This document shows positions 1 through 8,446 of a DNA stretch of 64,000 bases, in pieces (position 1 is the stretch's first letter; every line of letters starts with the position of its first letter). The stretch spans positions 5,766,001-5,830,000 of the forward strand of contig NZ_CP107903.1 of NCBI RefSeq assembly GCF_036013955.1, written 5' to 3'. A model generated the notes under the pieces. That model made no database searches, was not told the DNA's origin, and saw nothing but the letters and a program-made list of their open reading frames with translations. The DNA comes from Streptomyces sp. NBC_00459 (GTDB lineage Bacteria; Actinomycetota; Actinomycetes; Streptomycetales; Streptomycetaceae). The translations under genes and the position numbers were made by a program.

Positions 1-2503
1 CGGTGAACGTCAGCTCCACCGTCGTACCGCCCGCGCCGGCGAGCAACGGGAACGGGCCCGTCACCGGGTCCACCGGGCGCCCGTCCACCTGGGTGAGGAG
101 CGCGCCCTCCCGGATTCCCGAACCGGCCAGCGGGGAACGGGCCTTGGAGTCGGAGGAGTCGCCGGGGAGGATCCGGTCCAGCATCCAGCCGCCCTCCCTG
201 CGCACGAAGTTGGCGCCGAGCAGGCCCTGTCTGCGCTGGTAGTGCGGTGGGCCCTCGTTGCGGCGGGCGGCTGTCACATACGCGTGGGACGTGCCCAGCT
301 CGCCCAGGACCTCCCTCAGCAGGTCCGCGAACTCGTCGGGGGACGCTACCCGTTCGACGAGCGGGCGGTACTGCTCCAACACCGCGTCCCAGTCGATGCC
401 GCACATCCTGGGTTCCCAGAAGTAGGCGCGGATCAGGCGGCCCGCCTCCTCGTACGACTGGCGCCACTCCGCCGGCGGGTCGACCTCGTGCAGGACCCGA
501 CGCAGGTCGATCCAGACGGTCGTGTCGCCGTCGCCGGGGTCGGTGGAGGGCACCGCGCGCAGCTCGTCCTCGTCGACGACGACGAGTCGTGAGGCGTCGC
601 CGCTCACCGCGAACCAGTCGAGGTGGCCCACGAGTTCGGACTTCTTGCCCTTGCTGAGGTTGAAGTGTTCGAGCGTGGGCCGGCCGCTCGTGTCGTCCGG
701 GTTCGCGAACGTCTCGCCGAGCGCGCCCGAGATCGGCCAGCGCAGCCACACCAGTCCGCCGCCCGCGACCGGGTACAGCGCCGAGTACTTGGAGGCGGCG
801 ACCGGGAAGGGCGTCACACGGCTCTCCAGGCCCTCGGCCTCGACGGTCACCGTGCCGTCGGCGCCCTCGTCCTCGGCGGGATCCAGGCCACCGGCGGCCG
901 GTCGTCCGTCGGGGGAGAGAGCGAACGGGGACGGGGTGGCGGAGGAGAGGGGGACGAGGTAGGGGCGGCAGCCGAGCGGGAAGGAGAGATCGCCCGTGTG
1001 GACGTCGTACACCGGGTCGAAGCCTCGCCAGGAGAGGAAGGCGAGATAGCGGCCGTCCCTGGTGAAGACCGGGTTCTCGTCCTCGAAGCGGCCGTTGGTG
1101 ACGTCGACGATCAGACGGTCCTTTATGCGCGCCATCTTGATCTGGCGCAGGGAGCGGCCGATGCCGGGGTGCGACCAGGTCAGCCAGGCGCCGTCGGGGG
1201 AGAAGGCGAGGTCGGTGACCGGACCGTTGAGGGAGCAGATCAGCTCGGTGACCTCGCCGTTCGAGTCCTCGGTGGCGTCGAGGAGGAGAAGGCGGCCGTC
1301 GTGGGCGGCGATGGCGAGGCGTTCGCCCGCCGGGTCGGACACCAGTTCCAGTACCCGGCCCAGCCTGCCCGAGGCCAGTCGTCTCGGCTCCCGCTCCCCG
1401 CTGGCCCTGGGCAGATAGGCGATCTCGATCGCGTCCTCGCCCTCCGCGTCCGTGACGTACGCGACCTGCCCGCCCGAGCCGAGCATCTCGGGCAGCCGGA
1501 CCCGTACCCCCGGGGTGTCGGTGATCGTCCGGGCCGGGCCGTCCCGGTGTGTCAGCCAGTACAGGCTGCCGCGCACGACGACGGCGCTCGCGCGGCCCGT
1601 CTCGTCGACCGAGATGCCGTCGACGTGCTGCGCGGCGGGCACCTGATACGTACGACGGCCGGCGCGCGGCCCGCCGAGCCGTACGTCGAGGCGGCGGGGG
1701 ACGGAGTCGGCGGCGAGGTCGTCGACGATCCATAGGTCGCCCGCGCACTGGTACACGACCCGGGTGCCGTCGCTGGAGGCGTGCCGGGCGTAGAAGGCGT
1801 CGTGGTCGGTGTGACGGCGCAGGCCGGAACCGTCGTACGCGCACGAGTACAGGTTGCCGACGCCCTCGTGGTCGGAGAGGAAGGCGATGCGGTCGCCGAC
1901 GAACATGGGGGAGTGCAGATGGCCGTCGAGGTCGGTGAGCAGGCGCTCGCCGTGCAGCCAGAGGCGGCCGGTCGCGCCGCCCCGGTAGCGCTTCCAGGCG
2001 GCCGGTTCGTGGGGCGGGGTGCCCGTGAGGAGGAGGGTCCTGCGCTCCCCTTCGATGTCCGCGACCTGGATGTCGGAGACCGGACCCCAGGGGAGCCGCC
2101 CGCCGGGGCCGCCGCCCGCCGGGACGCTGTAGGCCCAGGTGAAGTAGGAGAAGGGCTGGCCGTGGGAGGCGACGGCGAGGATGTCGCCGTCCGGGGACCA
2201 GCCGCAGACCTGGGTGTCGGCGCTGCCCCAGTAGGTGAGCCGCTGCGCGGGACCGCCGTCCACCGGCGCCCGGTGGATCTCGGGCACGAGACTGCGCCAG
2301 CTCGTGTACGCGATGTGCCGCCCGTCGGGCGAGAAGCGCGGGTGCCCGACCTTCGTGCGGTCGACGGTGAGCCGCCAGGCACGGCCGTCGGTCCTGGAGG
2401 ACCCCGGCCCACCGTCACCGTCGAGGCGGGCGAGCCAGAGATCGTCCTCGGCGACGAAGCACAACAGGTCTCCACTGAGGTGGGGCAGGCGCAGATAGCT
2501 CAC
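1..2503 (-). CDS. Tricorn protease homolog (S41 peptidase), 5' part only
   Basis: The reading frame runs off the left edge. 834 codons of an expected roughly 1070 are present. It starts with a GTG (protein begins VSYLRLPHLSGDLLCF); the next in-frame codons upstream contain no start before a stop, and a GGGGAGG sits directly at the start. The N-terminal part shows repeated propeller-like blades (for example HPRFSPDGRHIAYTSW and LAFSPDGAWLTWSHP) typical of the tricorn six- and seven-bladed domains. The motif LGELGTSHAYV carries the Ser-His pair that in tricorn lies in the C1 domain, followed by the start of a PDZ-like segment. The C2 domain with the nucleophilic serine lies outside the window. 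Tricorn proteases degrade oligopeptides in the cytosol downstream of the proteasome. Function is inferred from family resemblance. Confidence 0.88.
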   Translation of the reverse strand, partial: MSYLRLPHLSGDLLCFVAEDDLWLARLDGDGGPGSSRTDGRAWRLTVDRTKVGHPRFSPDGRHIAYTSWRSLVPEIHRAPVDGGPAQRLTYWGSADTQVCGWSPDGDILAVASHGQPFSYFTWAYSVPAGGGPGGRLPWGPVSDIQVADIEGERRTLLLTGTPPHEPAAWKRYRGGATGRLWLHGERLLTDLDGHLHSPMFVGDRIAFLSDHEGVGNLYSCAYDGSGLRRHTDHDAFYARHASSDGTRVVYQCAGDLWIVDDLAADSVPRRLDVRLGGPRAGRRTYQVPAAQHVDGISVDETGRASAVVVRGSLYWLTHRDGPARTITDTPGVRVRLPEMLGSGGQVAYVTDAEGEDAIEIAYLPRASGEREPRRLASGRLGRVLELVSDPAGERLAIAAHDGRLLLLDATEDSNGEVTELICSLNGPVTDLAFSPDGAWLTWSHPGIGRSLRQIKMARIKDRLIVDVTNGRFEDENPVFTRDGRYLAFLSWRGFDPVYDVHTGDLSFPLGCRPYLVPLSSATPSPFALSPDGRPAAGGLDPAEDEGADGTVTVEAEGLESRVTPFPVAASKYSALYPVAGGGLVWLRWPISGALGETFANPDDTSGRPTLEHFNLSKGKKSELVGHLDWFAVSGDASRLVVVDEDELRAVPSTDPGDGDTTVWIDLRRVLHEVDPPAEWRQSYEEAGRLIRAYFWEPRMCGIDWDAVLEQYRPLVERVASPDEFADLLREVLGELGTSHAYVTAARRNEGPPHYQRRQGLLGANFVRREGGWMLDRILPGDSSDSKARSPLAGSGIREGALLTQVDGRPVDPVTGPFPLLAGAGGTTVELTFT

Positions 2504-2623
2504 CTCCCCATGCTTTTCCGGTAACGAGGCCCCAGCAACTTCGGACCCGCTTCCAATTCCGTCAATTTATGAAATATCCGGCTCGCCGGCGGGTTCCGAT
2601 GCCGGCCGTGAGTCAAGACACGT

Positions 2624-2638
2624 ACGAAACGGTTTCGT
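2624..2638. promoter_or_regulatory. TetR operator O1 (perfect palindrome)
   Basis: The sequence ACGAAAC-G-GTTTCGT is a perfect inverted repeat with 7-bp arms around one central base. It lies 91 bp before the TetR start codon. A near-identical copy is centred exactly 60 bp downstream. Length and symmetry fit a TetR dimer site. Binding by the adjacent regulator is inferred. Confidence 0.7.
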
Positions 2639-2683
2639 TTCTATGGTTCTCAGGGTATGTTCATTGACGTAGGGCGAAGCTGT

Positions 2684-2698
2684 ACGAAACGGTGTCGT
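2684..2698. promoter_or_regulatory. TetR operator O2 (one mismatch)
   Basis: ACGAAAC-G-GTGTCGT repeats the upstream palindrome with a single change in the right arm. Its centre (2691) is 60 bp from that of O1 (2631), close to an integral number of helical turns. It sits 30 bp before the TetR start. Autorepression is the likely role. Confidence 0.65.
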
Positions 2699-2728
2699 CC
2701 GAAACCGGAACCGGAAAGGGTGAGTGGC

Positions 2729-3334
2729 ATGACCGAGGTCGCAACGGCGCGTCGTAGTCGGATCACGCCCGAGCGCGAGGCCGAGCTGTACGGCGCCACG
2801 CTCGACCTGCTCCGGGAAGTCGGCTACGAGGCCCTCACCATGGACGCCGTCGCCGCCCGCACGAAGTCCAGCAAGGCCACGCTCTACCGCCAGTGGGGTG
2901 GCAAGGCCGAACTGGTCGTCAGGGCCATGCGGCACTTCAAGCCGGGTGGCGCCGACATCGCCGAGATCGACACCGGGTCCCTGCGCGGCGACTTCCACTC
3001 CCTGCTGCTCCGCGAGGACGACTGCGCCATGGAACAGAACTCCGCGCTGATGCGGGCTCTGGGCATGGCGGTCCACGGCAACCCGGATCTCCTTCAGGCG
3101 TTCCGGGAACTGCTCGTCGAGCCGGAGATGGCGGAGTTCCGCAAGGTGATCCAGCGGGCCATGGACCGTGGAGAGGTCCGCGCGGACAATCCGGCGGCCG
3201 ACTACGTGCTGCACATGATGATCGGCGGCTTCGTGGCGCGCACGCTCATCGACGAGCGGCCGCCGACCCAGGCCTACTTGCGTGACTACATCGACGCCGT
3301 GGTGCTCCCCGCCCTCGGCGTGCCGGTCCCGTAG
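2729..3334 (+). CDS. TetR/AcrR family transcriptional regulator
   Basis: 201 residues. The start is the ATG after GGAAAGGG, giving MTEVATARRSRITPER; a longer frame exists but has no ribosome site. Residues about 10-60 form the TetR helix-turn-helix (ALTMDAVAARTKSSKATLYRQW). The C-terminal half (FRELLVEPEMAEFRKVIQRA) resembles the TetR_C ligand domain found in regulators of RND/MMPL exporters. It lies 144 bp upstream of an MMPL transporter on the same strand, with two palindromes just in front of its own gene. The likely role is autorepression plus control of the exporter. The ligand is unknown. Confidence 0.93.
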   Translation: MTEVATARRSRITPEREAELYGATLDLLREVGYEALTMDAVAARTKSSKATLYRQWGGKAELVVRAMRHFKPGGADIAEIDTGSLRGDFHSLLLREDDCAMEQNSALMRALGMAVHGNPDLLQAFRELLVEPEMAEFRKVIQRAMDRGEVRADNPAADYVLHMMIGGFVARTLIDERPPTQAYLRDYIDAVVLPALGVPVP

Positions 3335-3478
3335 GACAGCCCGCCCCACCTCGCCGAACCCATCCACCTGTACCTGACACGACCGCTCACGTCGTCGGGT
3401 TGATCACTCCTGCGCCCCAACAGGCCGATCAAACCTGTCCTGTTGCTGTTCAACGACCCGACCGGGAGTACCCCCCTC

Positions 3479-5743
3479 GTGGCCACGTTCCTCTACAAAC
3501 TCGGCCGACTCGCCTTCAGGCGACGGCATTTCGTCGCCCTGATATGGGTGGCGCTGCTGACGATCGCGGGAGTTTCCGCGGCCAGCGCGCCCGCCGCGGG
3601 CACCACCTCCTTCTCCATTCCGGGTACGGAGGCCCAGAAGGCCTTCGACCTGCTGGAACAGCGTTTCCCCGGCGCCAGCGCCGACGGAGCGACCGGCCGT
3701 ATGGTCTTCAAGGCACCCGACGGTCAGAAGATGACGGACCCCGCCAACAAGGCGACCGTCGCCAAGACCGTCAAGCAACTGGGCGACGGCTCCGAAGTCG
3801 TCTCCGTCACCGACCCGTTCACGACGGGCGCAGTCAGCAAGGACGGGACGGTCGCCTACACGTCGGTGAAGTACACGCTGCCCGGCATGGAGCTGACGGA
3901 CTCGACCAAGGACGCCCTGGAGAAGGCCGGCGACCAGGCCCGGGCCACCGGGCTGACCGTCGACGTCGGGGGTGACGCGCTGCAGGCGCAGTCCGAGCCG
4001 GGGGCGATCGGCGAGGCCGTCGGCATCGCCATCGCCGCGGTCGTCCTCGTCATCACCCTGGGTTCGCTGGTCGCGGCCGGACTGCCGCTGCTGACGGCGA
4101 TCATCGGCGTCGGTATCGCCGGCGCCACCATCGCCTCCCTCGCCAACGCGCTCGACCTCGGCGACAGCACGTCCACGCTCGCGCTGATGATCGGGCTCGC
4201 GGTCGGCATCGACTACGCGCTGTTCATCGTCTCCCGCTACCGCGGCGAGCTGGCCGACGGCCGCGACCGCGAGGAGGCGGCCGGCCGCGCCACCGGCACC
4301 GCCGGCTCGGCGGTGGTCTTCGCGGGCCTCACGGTCGTGATCGCCCTGGCGGGCCTCGCGGTCGTCAACGTCCCGATGCTGACCAAGATGGGCCTCGCCG
4401 CGTCCGGCACGGTCGTGGTCGCCGTACTCATCGCACTGACCCTCATCCCGGCGCTGCTCGGATACGCGGGCCGCAAGGTCCAGCCGACGGGCCGGAAGAA
4501 CGGCGGGCAGAGCAGGACGAACACGAGCGAGGCGAACGACCAGGTCGAGCCGAGTGGCAGTGGCAGTGGCCGGGCCGAGCCGGTCGCGCCCAACATGGGC
4601 ACCCGGTGGGCGCGCTTCGTCATCCGCCGGCCGGTCGCCGTACTGATGCTCAGCGTGCTCGGTCTGGGGGCCATCGCGCTCCCGGTCACCCAACTGGAGC
4701 TGGGCCTGCCCGACGACGGCTCGCAGCCGACGTCCACGACCCAGCGCAGGGCGTACGACCTGCTGTCGGAGGGCTTCGGCCCCGGCTTCAACGGTCCCCT
4801 GATCGCCGTCTACGACGCCCGGGGCACCGCCGATCCCCAGGCCGGCGTCGACAAGCTCGCCGAGCGGATCAAGAGCCTCAAGGACGTCGTCACGGTCGCC
4901 CCGGCTCAGTTCAACAAGGCCGGCGACACCGCGACGATCACCGTGATCCCGGACTCCAAGCCGTCCTCGACCCAGACCGAGGACCTGGTCCACGCGATCC
5001 GCGGCCAGAGCGCCGACGTCAAGGCCGAGACCGGCGCGACGGTACTGGTCACGGGCACCACCGCGATGAACATCGACTTCTCGCAGAAGCTCAACGACGC
5101 CCTGATCCCGTATCTGGGCCTGGTGGTCGGCCTCGCCTTCCTGCTCCTGATCCTGGTCTTCCGTTCCATCCTGGTCCCGCTCAAGGCGGCCCTGGGCTTC
5201 CTGCTCAGCGTCCTCGCCGCGCTCGGTGCCGTGGTCGCGGTCTTCCAGTGGGGCTGGCTGAGCGGCCTGCTCGGCGTCGAGGAGACCGGCCCGATCATGT
5301 CGATGGTGCCGATCTTCATGGTCGGCGTGGTCTTCGGTCTCGCCATGGACTACGAGGTGTTCCTCGTGACCCGGATGCGGGAGGCGTACGTCCACGGCGA
5401 GTCACCGTCGAACGCCGTGGTGACCGGCTTCAAGCACAGCGCCCGGGTCGTGGTCGCCGCCGCGATCATCATGATGGCCGTCTTCGGGGGCTTCATCAGC
5501 TCCAGCGAGTCGATGATCAAACTCTTCGGCTTCGGTCTGGCGATCGCTGTCTTCTTCGACGCGTTCGTGGTCCGCATGGCGATCGTCCCGGCGGTACTGG
5601 CCCTGCTGGGCAAGCGGGCGTGGTGGCTGCCGAAGTGGCTCGACCGCGTCCTGCCCAACGTGGACGTCGAGGGCGAGGGCCTGCGCGCCCTGGACGACGA
5701 CAACCGTCCGAAGGACGAGGACCGGGAGCTCGTACAGGTCTGA
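3479..5743 (+). CDS. MMPL/RND family transporter
   Basis: 754 residues. The chosen GTG (VATFLYKLGRLAFRRR) follows GGGAG by 10 bases. The architecture is that of MMPL proteins: TM1 (about residues 18-38), a large extracytoplasmic loop, a bundle of TM helices ending near residue 335, a hydrophilic linker with a short Gly-Ser repeat, then the same plan again. Each half carries the conserved Asp-Tyr motif of the proton relay: GIDYALFIVSR near residue 243 and AMDYEVFLVTR near 621. The protein sits in the cytoplasmic membrane and probably exports a lipid or hydrophobic drug using the proton gradient. The TetR gene upstream is its probable regulator. The substrate cannot be read from sequence. Confidence 0.93.
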   Translation: MATFLYKLGRLAFRRRHFVALIWVALLTIAGVSAASAPAAGTTSFSIPGTEAQKAFDLLEQRFPGASADGATGRMVFKAPDGQKMTDPANKATVAKTVKQLGDGSEVVSVTDPFTTGAVSKDGTVAYTSVKYTLPGMELTDSTKDALEKAGDQARATGLTVDVGGDALQAQSEPGAIGEAVGIAIAAVVLVITLGSLVAAGLPLLTAIIGVGIAGATIASLANALDLGDSTSTLALMIGLAVGIDYALFIVSRYRGELADGRDREEAAGRATGTAGSAVVFAGLTVVIALAGLAVVNVPMLTKMGLAASGTVVVAVLIALTLIPALLGYAGRKVQPTGRKNGGQSRTNTSEANDQVEPSGSGSGRAEPVAPNMGTRWARFVIRRPVAVLMLSVLGLGAIALPVTQLELGLPDDGSQPTSTTQRRAYDLLSEGFGPGFNGPLIAVYDARGTADPQAGVDKLAERIKSLKDVVTVAPAQFNKAGDTATITVIPDSKPSSTQTEDLVHAIRGQSADVKAETGATVLVTGTTAMNIDFSQKLNDALIPYLGLVVGLAFLLLILVFRSILVPLKAALGFLLSVLAALGAVVAVFQWGWLSGLLGVEETGPIMSMVPIFMVGVVFGLAMDYEVFLVTRMREAYVHGESPSNAVVTGFKHSARVVVAAAIIMMAVFGGFISSSESMIKLFGFGLAIAVFFDAFVVRMAIVPAVLALLGKRAWWLPKWLDRVLPNVDVEGEGLRALDDDNRPKDEDRELVQV

Positions 5744-5778
5744 GCCGGTCGCCGGCAGGACAGCAGGATGAGGAGATG

Positions 5779-5816
5779 AGGAGGGGCACCCCGCGCCGCG
5801 GCGGGGTGCCCCTCCT
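5779..5816 (+). terminator. Strong hairpin terminator after the MMPL gene
   Basis: Two perfectly complementary 16-base arms (5779-5794 and 5801-5816, AGGAGGGGCACCCCGC) enclose a 6-base loop. It begins 36 bp after the MMPL stop and precedes the next promoter. There is no T-run, as is usual for Streptomyces terminators. Confidence 0.8.
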
Positions 5817-5872
5817 GCGTATGCCGGATGCCGGTACCCGGAATTCGTTTCGTGATGCATCTGTCCGCCCGC

Positions 5873-5878
5873 TAGCGT
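5873..5878 (+). promoter_or_regulatory. -10 element of a leaderless promoter (YbaK gene)
   Basis: TAGCGT lies 7 bases before the ATG at 5886 and no Shine-Dalgarno sequence is present. This is the spacing expected when transcription starts at the start codon. Confidence 0.5.
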
Positions 5879-5885
5879 GCTGGAC

Positions 5886-6371
5886 ATGACCACGTCTTCC
5901 CGTTTCGCCGAGGCCCTCGACCAGCTGGGCCTCAGTGAACTCCACTCCCGTATCCGCCGGTTCCCCGACGAGACCCGTACCGCCGCCGAGGCCGCCGCCG
6001 CGATCGGATGCGAGCTGAGCCAGATCTGCAAGTCGCTGATCTTCTCCGCCGACGGGGTCCCGGTCCTCGTCCTCATGGACGGCGCCTCCCGCGTCGACGT
6101 CGAGCTCGTCCGGCGCGAACTCATGGCCGCGAAGGTCACCCGCGCCAAGGTGGACGTCGTACGGGAGACCACCGGGTACGCCATCGGGGGTGTGCCGCCC
6201 TTCGGGCACCGGACCAGGACCCGTGTCCTCGCGGACCGTTCGCTGCTGGAGCACGACGTCGTCTGGGCCGCCGCCGGAACTCCGTACACCGTGTTCCCGA
6301 TGGAGCCGAAGGCCCTGATCGCGCACGCCGGCGCGACCCTCGTGGACGTGCGCGAGTCGGCGGATTCGTGA
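5886..6371 (+). CDS. YbaK/EbsC (ProX-like) aminoacyl-tRNA deacylase
   Basis: 161 residues starting MTTSSRFAEALDQLG. The family clears misacylated tRNA in trans. Conserved blocks are visible: IGCELSQICKSLIF, LVLMDGASRVDVELVRRELMAAKVTRA, the GYAIGGVPPFGH loop that shapes the substrate pocket, and the C-terminal PKALIAHAGATLVDV. The lysine in CKSLIF corresponds to the catalytic lysine of this fold. No ribosome site is seen; a -10-like TAGCGT 7 bases upstream suggests a leaderless message. The stop overlaps the GTG start of the downstream EamA gene, so the two are translated as a pair. Confidence 0.9.
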   Translation: MTTSSRFAEALDQLGLSELHSRIRRFPDETRTAAEAAAAIGCELSQICKSLIFSADGVPVLVLMDGASRVDVELVRRELMAAKVTRAKVDVVRETTGYAIGGVPPFGHRTRTRVLADRSLLEHDVVWAAAGTPYTVFPMEPKALIAHAGATLVDVRESADS

Positions 6372-7213
6372 CCCCGGCCGTCACCGCCGCCGTACTGCTC
6401 GCCGCCGTCACGCACGCCTGCTGGAACGCGCTCGCGCACCGCATCACCGACAAGCTGGTCGGGTTCACGCTGATCGCGGGTGGCGGGATGGTGCTCGGGC
6501 TGGCCGGGGTGCCGTTTCTGCCGATCCCCGCTGCCGGGGCGTGGCCGTATCTCGTCGCGTCGGCCCTCATCCACATCGCGTACTACGTGCTGCTCATGCG
6601 GTCCTTCCGGCTCGGCGACTTCGGGCAGGCGTATCCGATCGCGCGCGGTACCGCGCCCCTCGTCGTCACCGTGCTCGCCGCCGTGTTCGCCCACGAGGTG
6701 CCGAACGGCTGGGCGGCGGCCGGAATCGCCGTGTCCTGTACGGGACTTACCGGGGTCGCGCTGTGGGGGATGCGCGGGCGGCGGCCCAACTGGGCGGCGA
6801 TCGGGGCCGCGTTGGCGACCGGGCTGTCCATCGCCGCGTACACCGTCGTCGACGGTCTGGGCGTACGGGCCTCGGGCTCCGCGCTCGGCTACATCGCCTG
6901 GCTGATGGCCCTGGAGGGCATCGCGATCCCCGCCTACGCGTGGTACCGCTGGCGGGGCCAATTCCTTGCGACAGTACGGCCGTTCGCCGCCATCGGACTC
7001 CTCGGCGGCGCGCTGTCGGTGGCAGCGTACGGGCTGGTGCTGTGGGCGCAGACCCGGGCCGAACTCGCCCCTGTGGCGGCACTCAGGGAATCGTCGATCA
7101 TCGTCGGGGCGGCCATCGGGGCGGTGTTCTTCAAGGAGCGGTTCGGGGCGCCGAGGATCGCCGCGGCCGGGCTGCTCGTCGTCGGCATCGGGCTGATGCT
7201 GCACGCCGGGTAG
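6368..7213 (+). CDS. EamA/DMT superfamily transporter
   Basis: 281 residues beginning VTPAVTAAVLLAAVTHACWNAL. The GTG overlaps the stop of the YbaK gene (GTGA), which fixes the start. About ten hydrophobic helices occur in two five-helix halves, with the EamA features near HACWNALAHR in the first half and AALRESSIIVGAAIGAVFFKERF in the second. The family exports metabolites, amino acids or drugs across the cytoplasmic membrane. Substrate unknown. The 166 bp that follow hold no gene. Confidence 0.9.
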   Translation: MTPAVTAAVLLAAVTHACWNALAHRITDKLVGFTLIAGGGMVLGLAGVPFLPIPAAGAWPYLVASALIHIAYYVLLMRSFRLGDFGQAYPIARGTAPLVVTVLAAVFAHEVPNGWAAAGIAVSCTGLTGVALWGMRGRRPNWAAIGAALATGLSIAAYTVVDGLGVRASGSALGYIAWLMALEGIAIPAYAWYRWRGQFLATVRPFAAIGLLGGALSVAAYGLVLWAQTRAELAPVAALRESSIIVGAAIGAVFFKERFGAPRIAAAGLLVVGIGLMLHAG

Positions 7214-7379
7214 GGAGACCCGCGAACCCTGGGGCCACCCAGGCGCGGCGTACACATATCGCACCGGCCTGGCTCGAACCTTGTGACATGGACTTGGCAA
7301 CTGCTTCACTGTGGCGATCTACGGGCCGTGCGGCGGCATTTCGCAGTCTCCGCTGCCTGTCATCCAGGAGGCGTGGGGC

Positions 7380-8318
7380 ATGAACGATTCAGCGCTGATC
7401 ACGACCGGCTTGCCCGTCGCGCTCGCCATCATCATGTTCGGCCTTGGGCTCTCGCTCACCACTGCCGACTTCAAGCGCGTGGCCGGTTCGCCGAAAGCGG
7501 TCGTCTTCGCGCTGATCGTGCAGACAGTGGTGCTGCCGCTGCTCGCCTTCGGGCTGGTGCAGATCTTCGACGTGGACCCGCTGCTCGCAGTGGGCGTGAT
7601 GCTGCTGGCCGCGTCGCCGGGCGGCACCACCGCCAATCTCTTCAGCCATCTGTTCCGCGGGGATGTGGCGTTCAACGTCACGCTCACCGCGATCAATTCC
7701 GTGCTGGCAGCCGTCACCATTCCGCTCATCACCAACCTGGCCATCAGCTACTTCGATGCCGAGGGCGACCTGGGACTGCAGGTCGGCAAGGTGTTGCAAG
7801 TGATCGCCATCGTGCTCGTCCCGGTCGGTCTCGGCATGCTCGTCCGGAAACGCTCCGCGGACTTCGCCGCCCGAGCGGACCGTCCGGTCCGTGTGTTCTC
7901 CATCGCCATGCTGGTCGCGGTGTCCCTGGCGGCGCTGCTGGGAGAGTGGGAGAACCTCGCGGACTACCTTCGCCAGGTCGGCCTGGTCACCGGCCTCTTC
8001 TGTCTGGCGAGCCTCAGTATCGGCTACGGCGGTGCCAGGGCCCTTCGCCTGAGTGAACCTCAGGCTGTCGCCAGCGCCATGGAGGTGGGGATTCACAACA
8101 CCACTGTTGCCCTCACCATCGCACTCAGCATCCTCGACAACACCACGGTGGCGGTCCCCAGTGCTGTCTACTCGGTTCTCATGTACGCGCTGGCCACGGC
8201 TTTCGGTTACGCCATCACCCGGCCCCGCTCGGGAATCGGTCGACGGCGGGCCGAGCCGGTGACGGCGACCGAGGCCGGAGCGGACCAGACACGCGACCCG
8301 TCCGACTCCGCTGCCTGA
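7380..8318 (+). CDS. Bile acid:sodium symporter family (BASS) transporter
   Basis: 312 residues, starting MNDSALITTGLPVALAIIMFGLGLSL after AGGAGG 8 bases upstream. About nine to ten transmembrane helices. Family signatures include FGLGLSLTTADFKRV, the glycine-rich MLLAASPGGTTANLF, and VASAMEVGIHNTTVALTIA, which carry the sodium-binding polar residues of the discontinuous helices. Bacterial BASS proteins couple sodium to uptake of bile acids, pantoate or other organic anions. The ligand cannot be assigned. It converges on the subtilisin gene. Confidence 0.9.
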   Translation: MNDSALITTGLPVALAIIMFGLGLSLTTADFKRVAGSPKAVVFALIVQTVVLPLLAFGLVQIFDVDPLLAVGVMLLAASPGGTTANLFSHLFRGDVAFNVTLTAINSVLAAVTIPLITNLAISYFDAEGDLGLQVGKVLQVIAIVLVPVGLGMLVRKRSADFAARADRPVRVFSIAMLVAVSLAALLGEWENLADYLRQVGLVTGLFCLASLSIGYGGARALRLSEPQAVASAMEVGIHNTTVALTIALSILDNTTVAVPSAVYSVLMYALATAFGYAITRPRSGIGRRRAEPVTATEAGADQTRDPSDSAA

Positions 8319-8370
8319 ACCCCTCCGGCCGCCGAGCGGACGCAGCCACGAGGTCACCTTCATGACCTGG

Positions 8371-8399
8371 GCCCGGCCCCGCAGGTGCGGAGACCGGGC
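8371..8399. terminator. Candidate terminator between convergent genes
   Basis: GCCCGG...CCGGGC arms (8371-8376 and 8394-8399) enclose a nested CCGC/GCGG stem. It sits between the stops of the BASS transporter (+) and the subtilisin (-). The stem is interrupted, so confidence is moderate. Confidence 0.45.
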
Positions 8400-8446
8400 C
8401 GGAGGGTTCATCGGTGCCGGGTGATGGTCACCGTGGTGGGGTCACC

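Noticed and set aside
3404..5395. A 663-codon minus-strand frame opposite the MMPL gene
   Set aside because: Low-complexity charged translation without domains; the plus strand encodes a textbook MMPL protein.
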